Positions 56,992-64,000 of a DNA stretch of 64,000 nucleotides are shown in pieces. Source of the stretch: Epicoccum nigrum (Eukaryota > Ascomycota > Dothideomycetes > Pleosporales > Didymellaceae); contig KZ107838.1 in NCBI GenBank assembly GCA_002116315.1, positions 2,410,576-2,474,575 of the forward strand, read 5' to 3'. The translations under genes were made by a program, and so were the position numbers. Within the stretch, counting starts at the first letter, position 1, and every line of letters starts with the position of its first letter. Below the pieces are notes generated by a model that had not been told where the DNA came from, made no database searches, and was given only the letters and a program-made list of their open reading frames with translations.

Positions 56992-58580
56992 ATGCCCGTC
57001 TCCGTCGCGCGTCTGGCCGGCCACGCCGCCAAGCGGGTGTGTCTGAACGCCGCCCGCCCCCAGCTCCGCACCGCCCTCCCTACACGAACCATTGCGCGCC
57101 CGCTGTCGACTACCCTCGCCCGCCGCTATGCCGAGATCGCGGACGGCGAGCGCACACGCATGATTCCCACCACCGAGGACTTCAGCACCCCCATCCAGCC
57201 CGAGGACCCCGAGGCCCTTGAGGAGCACGACGATGAGGTCCACAGTGCCCGCAAGATTCGTCATTACACCGTCAACTTCGGTCCCCAGCATCCCGCTGCC
57301 CACGGTGTGTTGCGTCTGATTCTGGAGCTCAATGGAGAGGAGATTGTGCGCGCCGACCCCCACGTTGGTCTGCTGCACCGTGGTACCGAGAAGCTCATCG
57401 AGTACCGCACATATCTGCAGGCCCTGCCCTACTTTGACCGTCTCGACTACGTCTCCATGATGACCAACGAGCAGTGCTTCTCGCTCGCTGTCGAGAAGCT
57501 GCTGAACATCGACATCCCCATCCGCGCCAAGTACATCCGTACCATGTTCGGCGAGATTACCAGGATCCTGAACCATCTCATGTCTGTCTTGTCCCACGCC
57601 ATGGATGTTGGTGCCCTGACGCCTTTCCTGTGGGGTTTCGAAGAGCGTGAGAAGCTCATGGTATGATGGAAAGCTGCAGTCGGCAGATGACATGAGAGGC
57701 TAACAGCTGCAGGAATTCTACGAGCGTGTCTCCGGCGCCCGTCTCCACGCTGCCTACGTCCGCCCTGGAGGTGTGTCGCAGGATCTGCCCATTGGGTTGC
57801 TCGACGATATCTACCAGTGGGCCACTCAGTTCGGTGACCGCATTGACGAGACCGAGGAGATGTTGACTGACAACCGTATCTGGATTGGCCGCACCAAGGG
57901 TGTCGGTATCGTCTCTGCTGCCGATGCCATCAACTACTCCTTCTCCGGTGTTATGCTCCGCGGATCCGGTGTTCCCTGGGACATCCGCAAGTCGCAGCCC
58001 TACGACGCCTACGACCGGGTTGATTTCGATGTCCCCGTCGGCGTCAACGGCGACTGCTACGACCGCTACCTGTGCCGCATGGAGGAGTTCCGCCAGTCTC
58101 TCCGCATCATCCACCAGTGCCTGAACGATATGCCCGCCGGCCCCATCAAGGTCGAGGATTACAAGATCGCGCCCCCGCCCCGCGCGGCCATGAAGGAGAA
58201 CATGGAGGCTCTTATTCACCACTTCTTGCTTTTCAGCAAGGGTTACACAGTGCCACCTGGCGAGACCTACAGCGCCATCGAGGCGCCCAAGGGCGAGATG
58301 GGTGTTTTCCTTGTCTCGGACGGCAGTGAGAGGCCGTACAGGTGCAAGATCAGGGCGCCTGGATTCGCTCATTTGGCTTGCATGGATCAGATCTCGAGGG
58401 GGCATTTGCTGGCCGACGCCGTCGCCATCATCGGTACGTGACAACAGCACACCACATAACGACCACCTCGAATACTAATACTGCTGCAGGCACAATGGAT
58501 TTAGTCTTTGGAGAAGGTGACCTGACATACCTCCCCAAACACGTCGTGCGCTTGCTGACAAGTCTACAGTTGATCGGTAG
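56992..58580 (+). CDS. Complex I 49-kDa subunit (NDUFS2)
   Basis: Four exons (56992-57660, 57713-58433, 58490-58516, 58570-58580) give 475 residues. A mitochondrial presequence rich in Arg/Ala is followed by HYTVNFGPQHPAAHGVLRLI, the quinone-site signature of the 49-kDa/NuoD family. Further landmarks are VGLLHRGTEKLIEYRTYLQ, MSVLSHAMDVGALTPFLWG, YDAYDRVDFDVPVGVNGDCY and the C-terminal MDLVFGEVDR. It sits in the peripheral arm of mitochondrial NADH dehydrogenase, next to the quinone pocket. The last two coding exons are only 27 and 11 nt. Reading on without the last intron would replace the conserved EVDR end. Confidence 0.96.
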
Positions 58581-59246
58581 TGGGTGGTGTAGCGAAAGAA
58601 ATGGAATGGCGCTAGCTTGTGATACCAGGCGGCAGACTGTACATACTGTACCCCTACTTTTTCTTTTTGAAAGTCAATCAACGTTTGCATGTTCATTTGA
58701 CCGGAAGAAAAAAGAAACCATTGCTCTTTCGTGTGCCGTGCTGTGTTGAGCTCAAAGGTGCACCAAGAAGCTGTCAGATATCGCGACCGTGCCCTTGAGC
58801 ACCCATTCCAGGTGGCACGGGGTTACCATATCCATAGTACCGTCCCTCCAGCGATCGCATCAATACGCCATCGTAATACCCTTTGGGATTGCTTGCCGTG
58901 GTAGGTGAGGCCACGACCGGGCAGGAGCCTTCAGCGCTTCTTAGGCGTGCCTTCCTGCTTTGGTGGCTCTCGTTGTAGACAACTCACGGGTTTGCGAGGG
59001 CAAGGGACCTGCACGAATTCGCTTTAAAGAATTCCGTTGATACGAGTGAGTCAAGGGCTCTTCTGCGGCATAAATGTCTATTCGCCGGCCTTATGCTTCG
59101 TCTTCTCTTTAGCAGAATGGATGCATGGAGCACCACAGACACCACATCAGACGCCATTTGGTCCAACATTGACGCTACAGGAAGAACCGGAAGAGCCCAG
59201 GCATACCACTTCGATCACGCTACAGATTCTGCACCAGTTCAAGACA

Positions 59247-59390
59247 TGAGAGAATTACAAGAAAGCTAGGCGGGCTAGTAAGTGTAGGTTGTTACAACTT
59301 GTAATCTCCAGATTGATTTTGACTTGTGAGTATAGGGCATTTGCGTTGTAGAGTAGCCTGTTATTTGCGGCTTTCTTTGGCTTGCTGGAG
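59247..59390 (+). repeat. Dispersed repeat, copy 3 (partial)
   Basis: About 144 bp matching the 3' two thirds of copies 1 and 2, including GTAGCCTGTTAT and GGCTTTCTTTGGCTTGC at the end. It is more diverged than the other two copies and lacks their 5' third. Confidence 0.7.
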
Positions 59391-60562
59391 CACGGTTTGT
59401 TAATTGTACAGCACTTTTCCACGGCCGACTGGATGCTGAGTATACTTGAAGAGTTCAAGTCTTTCGGAGCTAGGGACATTCACAGCTAGCGACATCTTCT
59501 TTTCTTATTACAATTCTTCAGTATGCACTTCCCAAAAGACAACATTTGGCCATCCCTGGAGAGTTTTACAGTGTCCGGTTGGAAGTGACAAGGTGCTGAA
59601 TTTGCTCTTTGCTTTTTCTTATTCTCGAGGCAGGATCGCAGGGACGCGAATGTGGCTGTGGAGCTTGCCACATCATAGCGAATAACTCTATCATCAACGC
59701 TGCATTGAATACATCTCAAGTGCAAGACTATAGTTGTGTGCTTAATGTACCTTAAGAGTCCAATATAATAATGTTGCGGGTGAGTCTCAGAGGTCTTTGA
59801 CTATAATGCACGCCTCGGTCTGATTGGCCACTATTTCGTTCTTACAAGAGTGCGTGTTTGCACCCTTGTGCCCATCAAGCTTGGCCCCGCGCTTGTTTAA
59901 TCGCTCCACCTCTATCAACTACGAAGCAGCGTACGCCCAATCATCCCATTATTTTCTGCCCTCGTAAAACCCCTCACTCACGGCCCTACCTATGTACTTG
60001 CACGAAAGCGTTATCCATTGCGTGCTCGCTGACAGTCTCCGACCGGCCGTCCCGTGTTCGATCTCGGGGGCTTTATTCGCTCCTCGGGGGTAGCGAGCAT
60101 CTACCCCACCATGCACATCGCTATCTTCACTTCGCACCGACTGGACTCGCATAAGTCCATCGGCCTTGTGGCAGGTTATGATAGACCAGTACTGGAGGCG
60201 AGCATTTCATGTCCTGCCTCGGCGACCATGATTAGCACCTAGTGCTGAATCTGCAAAAGCTGGCGAGTGTTGATGGAAGTTGCCGCTGTCTGCTGTGGCG
60301 CAGTGCGGCATACACACTCGCCATTGCGCTCGTGGTGTTGAGTCTGGCCGGAGCTATCGTGTACCATCGCCAGAATTGGTACACCAACAATACACGCGTG
60401 CATCTGGAGCAAACTGTGGCGCAGTCGCCCATGACGCTCAGCTTGACAGGGGTTTCAGAAGTGATCCCGCTCCACCAACATGCGGGGTCTGGATTTGACA
60501 AGACAGCATATGATCCTGCTTTTGCGTGGCTTGCCGGGCTGACTTGCCGGATCTGAGGGGAG

Positions 60563-60568
60563 TATAAG
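60563..60568 (+). promoter_or_regulatory. TATA-like box of the SYG-repeat gene
   Basis: TATAAG lies 96 bp upstream of the ATG at 60659, inside GAGGGGAGTATAAGACC. CT-rich DNA between it and the start fits a transcription start region. A strong TATA box would suit a highly regulated gene. Confidence 0.4.
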
Positions 60569-60658
60569 ACCAGGCTGTTTCTCAAATTATCAATACATCA
60601 CCTCCTCACATCCATTGTCATTCACATTAGTCTCTTCGAGAATTCCTTATTGATAAAC

Positions 60659-61840
60659 ATGTCTTACAATAACGACCGCGACAACTCCTCCTACGGTGAG
60701 GACCGCAGCTCTGGCTACGGTAACCGTGATCGCGATGACAACTCATCCAGCCGCAACGACGACTCTTACTCAAACAACCAGTCGAGCGGCTACGGCGATG
60801 ACAATGACTCCTACTCCAACAAGAAGACCAGCTACGGCAACACTGACAGCTCCTTTTCTGGCGGCGTAGGTCGCAGCAACAACAATGACGACGGCTCATC
60901 TGGCAGCGGGCGTAAAGAGTCCAGCTTTGGACTAGACGACAACGATACACTTGATTCCAGCGACTCCACCAGGCACAAGAGCTTTGGTGACCAGTCAGGC
61001 GCATTTGGCTCGAAGAACGACAGCTACCCGAGCAATACCCCCTCTCGACTCGGCCAGGATAGCAAGATGTCCGACAGTGCCGAGAAGGTGAACCGATTCG
61101 GACACAGCAATGATGACGAGGGCTCTTCTTACGGCTCAAAAAATAAGTCGAGCTATGGCGATGACAACGAGGGTTCGTATGGATCCAAAAAGTCATCTTA
61201 CGGCAGCAACAATGACGAGGACTCTTACGGTTCCAAGAAGACCACCGGCTACGGTAACGATGATGACCAGGACTCATACGGTTCGAAGAACAAGTCAAGC
61301 TACGGTAGCAATAACGAAGAGGATTCATATGGTTCTAAGAAGTCCACCAGTTACAGCAACGAAGACGACGAGGAGGACTCGTACGGCTCGAAGAAGACCA
61401 GCGGTTACGGCGGTACCAACGACAACGACACTTACGGATCCCAAAAGTCCAGCTCTAGAAACAAAGATGATGACTCTTATGGCTCCAAGAACACCGGCAG
61501 CTACGGCAACAATGATGACGAAGACTCGCACGGCTCCAAGAAGTCGGGCAGCTACGGAACCAGCAACGACAACGACGACTCTTATGGCTCGAAGAAGTCG
61601 AGCTACGGAAGCAACGACCGCGAGGACAACTACAGCTCCAAGCAGTCCGGCTACGGAAACGACTCAAATGAGACCTCATATGGCTCCTCCAACAAGTCAG
61701 GACGAGGCAACGACGACGATGATTCGTATGGCGCGCAGAAGCTGAGCCTCGGTGATGACGACAACAACTCGTACGGTTCTGGTAGAAATGATCGTCAAGA
61801 GTCTAGCTATGGCAGCTCGAGGCGCGACAACGACTACTAG
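60659..61840 (+). CDS. SYG-repeat intrinsically disordered protein
   Basis: A single frame from ATG 60659 to TAG 61838-61840 gives 393 residues. Nearly the whole protein is Ser, Tyr, Gly, Asn, Asp and Lys, with almost no hydrophobic residues, so it should be disordered. From about residue 155 on there are about 15 tandem units of 12-18 residues of the form SYGSKK-(S/T)-x-x-YG-(S/N)-N-(D/E)n, for example SYGSKKSSYGSNNDED. The N-terminal part has irregular SSGYG and DDNDSYSN units. There is no signal peptide, membrane segment or Cys. The composition recalls stress-type hydrophilins and SYG-rich phase-separating domains, but neither role is shown. The frame is intact despite its repeats. Confidence 0.75.
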   Translation: MSYNNDRDNSSYGEDRSSGYGNRDRDDNSSSRNDDSYSNNQSSGYGDDNDSYSNKKTSYGNTDSSFSGGVGRSNNNDDGSSGSGRKESSFGLDDNDTLDSSDSTRHKSFGDQSGAFGSKNDSYPSNTPSRLGQDSKMSDSAEKVNRFGHSNDDEGSSYGSKNKSSYGDDNEGSYGSKKSSYGSNNDEDSYGSKKTTGYGNDDDQDSYGSKNKSSYGSNNEEDSYGSKKSTSYSNEDDEEDSYGSKKTSGYGGTNDNDTYGSQKSSSRNKDDDSYGSKNTGSYGNNDDEDSHGSKKSGSYGTSNDNDDSYGSKKSSYGSNDREDNYSSKQSGYGNDSNETSYGSSNKSGRGNDDDDSYGAQKLSLGDDDNNSYGSGRNDRQESSYGSSRRDNDY

Positions 61841-64000
61841 AGAGGGTAAGCAATCTAGCTAAAGCTGGATAGAGCTGGTCGCACTTGCAGAGGCATGGTG
61901 TCTTGTTCCAGCCGCGCGAGTCTACTCCTGCTGTAGCCTTTTTAGCATAACCAAGCTTGAGTGTGTAGACTGATTATGCTCTTGAGATTACAATACATAA
62001 TTTGAGTCAGCTGCACTAACAGCCTCTACTCGCATGTTCCTAATCGTATCAGTGGTGCTACTGAAGCCGCGATTTTTACCTTAGAGCAGTGCATTTACGT
62101 ACTTCACCTTCTCTCCCCACCACCCAGCAACCAAGAAGAAAAGAAAACGAAAAATTACAGCTGACCTCTATCCAGGTCTGTGTCGCACTCTGTACGACGA
62201 ACTCATCAGCTGCCGAAAGCCCCAAGACCAATTGGCGGACGTTCCTAGGCGGCTTGCAATGTATCCTAGAGGTCAGTTTGAGAATGTTGCTTTCTATCTA
62301 AAGCCAAACTATGCCAGTACTAAATCTGCCGAATTTGATCTGGTGGTCTTATCACGGCTCGGAACGGCGTACCTGTCATTTTTCGCTCGATTAATGGAAG
62401 AAAAGAAAAAAAAAAAAGGGGGTGGGCTTTCTGGTTTCGAGCCGCTAGTAATTGTTGCAAATGGTCTAGATTTGATGGGGGTGTAGAATGAGTCACATAG
62501 AGTGAGAGATTGAGATATGGGCGGTTGCATTCACTTGCCTTCGCTTTGGGCTCTACTTGCTTTGGGAACCAAGATCTTGGGACGTGGTGATACTCGGAGC
62601 TGCTTGAGGTGTTATGAAAGGTCATGGAATTGATGTTACTGCAGATATTATATGTCTTTTGTGTTGATATTTGATATGACGCGTTAGCTCTAGTAGAGAT
62701 TACAACAGCCACCATACAAACACAACGACCATCTTACTCCAGCCATCGAACTATCTGTATCAATTTATTTGACAAGTTCGCAGAAAAGTAGTCTATGTGC
62801 AGCGCCCACACTCGTACCTCCATATACACCACAGCAATCAACCTATGCACCGCAATCATAGCCTGCCGCACAAATTTCTCCACCACCACACACTCCAACA
62901 ACACAGCTGCAGCGTGTCTGTACAACTTCCCCTCTACTGCCACCGTATCCACCCTCAAGAGCGATCTAGCCACAGAGCTGTTTGGTTAAGGCTACACAGA
63001 TAACACACCTTCGAGCTTATGTTTGTGCATCCGGGTAAGGAGACTTCCCTTCCAGAGTGCGTACAGCCTCTTGTCACCTCTGACTGGATGCCGAAACAAT
63101 CTAAAGAATTCAAATTGGAAAGACTAGAACCAAAAAGCGTCTAATAGACAGTGTAGCCATCTTGAAATCAGTCCTGGTTGCGTAGCACTCGCTAATCAGG
63201 CTTGGACTACTCCCGGCTATCGCCCAGTCTTGCGTAGTGTTCGGCGTCCGGTCGCGTGAGATAAGAGGCTGTACTGTAAAGTTGAAAGCCTTGGCCTCAA
63301 AGAAACAAGGGCTCGACATGACGTTGGTATAAATTTCCTTAGTCTGGACAATGGGATTACAGGAGGTTTTGCGAAACGTCTGCATGTATTCTACTCCCTC
63401 GGTGGTATGGCCCCGAACAGCACACAAAATCAGAAAAAGGCCGCGTTACACTTGTTTTTGCAGTCTACTGTGTAGATTAGAGCTTGTAAGCGAATCACGT
63501 TCGCGCCTCGAAAAGCTGCTCTGCCACAAAGAAGAATGTATACAGCACCTTACCACGACTATCGGGACTCCGAGCACACTGTAAGGATCGTGAAAGTCAG
63601 CATTACAATTATAGGACCTTACATCTTATTGATGGGTTCAAGGCAATTTCGATATTTATTGGTTACATTTCTTTTCTTTGCTTCTTCTTTATTGATTCGT
63701 TCCAGGGTGTTCAACGTGGCTAGATGCTGTACGGCATTTGGACTTGGACGATACTCGCGATACTCGGTTGACGTTACTTGTGGCGGCAAAGTAGATAACC
63801 GTGAGTAGGCCCATGGATCGCGTCCGGGTGCGGCTCCTGCTGCTCGGATTGGGGTCACAGCAGCCCCTCAGTTGTAGTCCTAATCGTGAGACGATAGTTT
63901 TCAAATTCCTTAGTTCGACGGGCGGCGAAACATGCGGTGCCGTGGTCAGCTCCTGGCCAAGCTTAGTCTGCGTAGGATCCAACAGGCGCAAGAACATGCT
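61841..64000. other. Gene-poor end of window
   Basis: No convincing gene on either strand. There is an A-rich tract at about 62400-62420. Open frames near the right edge (63600-64000) are short and could be the edge of something outside the window. Confidence 0.5.

Larger units (their letters stand above)
58581..60658. other. Gene-poor stretch of 2.1 kb
   Basis: Holds copy 3 of the dispersed repeat at 59247-59390. An open frame at 60242-60556 has one hydrophobic segment (TLAIALVVLSLAGAIVY) but no ATG, so I do not call it a gene. The rest is unrecognised. Confidence 0.5.

Noticed and set aside
56959..58450. Two long minus-strand frames
   Set aside because: Antisense shadows of the complex I 49-kDa gene exons.
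61110..61745. Other-frame and antisense open frames in the SYG-repeat gene
   Set aside because: Repeats without stops stay open in several frames. Only the SYG frame has an ATG with a promoter-like upstream and sensible composition.
1..64000. CRISPR array, polyketide/peptide synthetase cluster, or intact transposase/reverse transcriptase
   Set aside because: Looked for on both strands; no matching repeats or enzyme signatures were seen.

Overview
The window is nuclear DNA of a filamentous ascomycete. Protein genes carry short GT..AG introns (mostly 44-120 nt) with GTAAGT/GTATGT-type donors and CTGAC/CTAAC-like branch sites. The gene set is fungal: Rax2, Nus1, exocyst Sec10, Spt2, a DUR3-type urea transporter and a fungal seven-helix receptor. 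The class Dothideomycetes (Pleosporales-like) is my inference from overall style and from several small LPGEIRN-type F-box/2EXR-like genes; nothing in the sequence proves it. Exon boundaries were worked out by hand and checked for reading-frame consistency.

Layout. 1-6.7 kb: the 3' end of a disordered RG-rich protein gene, a frameshifted GFA-family gene, an intron-containing tRNA-Ala(CGC), an unknown 299-aa protein and a GNAT acetyltransferase. 8.8-10.5 kb: a five-exon seven-helix receptor on the minus strand. 10.5-16.3 kb: a gene-poor tract holding a small hairpin element. 16.3-21.8 kb: an alpha/beta hydrolase and the polarity protein Rax2. 21.8-25.1 kb: a second gene-poor tract. 25-33 kb: a broken F-box-like gene, an unknown protein, Spt2, ribosomal stalk protein P2, ribosomal protein S15 and Nus1. 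33.7-40.4 kb: Sec10, a DUF202 membrane protein and a DUR3-like transporter, all on the plus strand. 40.7-43.7 kb: a decayed and an intact F-box/2EXR-like gene and a Cys-rich protein with a hydrophobic tail. 45-58.6 kb: an atypical SDR, DNA topoisomerase I, ATP synthase gamma, an unknown 295-aa protein, the RNA polymerase I/III subunit AC40 and the 49-kDa subunit of complex I. 58.6-64 kb: mostly gene-free, with one gene for a highly repetitive SYG-rich disordered protein.

How the genes relate. Fungal gene order is not operonic, so neighbours need not cooperate. Growth genes (P2, S15, AC40, TOP1, ATP3, 49-kDa subunit) are nevertheless concentrated at 28-58 kb. Several lie head to head with short shared promoters: AC40/49-kDa 241 bp, SPT2/P2 490 bp, NUS1/SEC10 678 bp, TOP1/ATP3 874 bp. 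SEC10 and RAX2 both serve polarized secretion and growth.

The most unusual items are a three-copy dispersed repeat of about 220 bp whose differences look like RIP, two hairpin-forming elements, the SYG-repeat protein, repeated short motifs in the tails of topoisomerase I and Spt2, and three F-box-like loci of which two are broken. I found no CRISPR-like array, no intact transposon, no biosynthetic cluster and no clear new multi-gene system.
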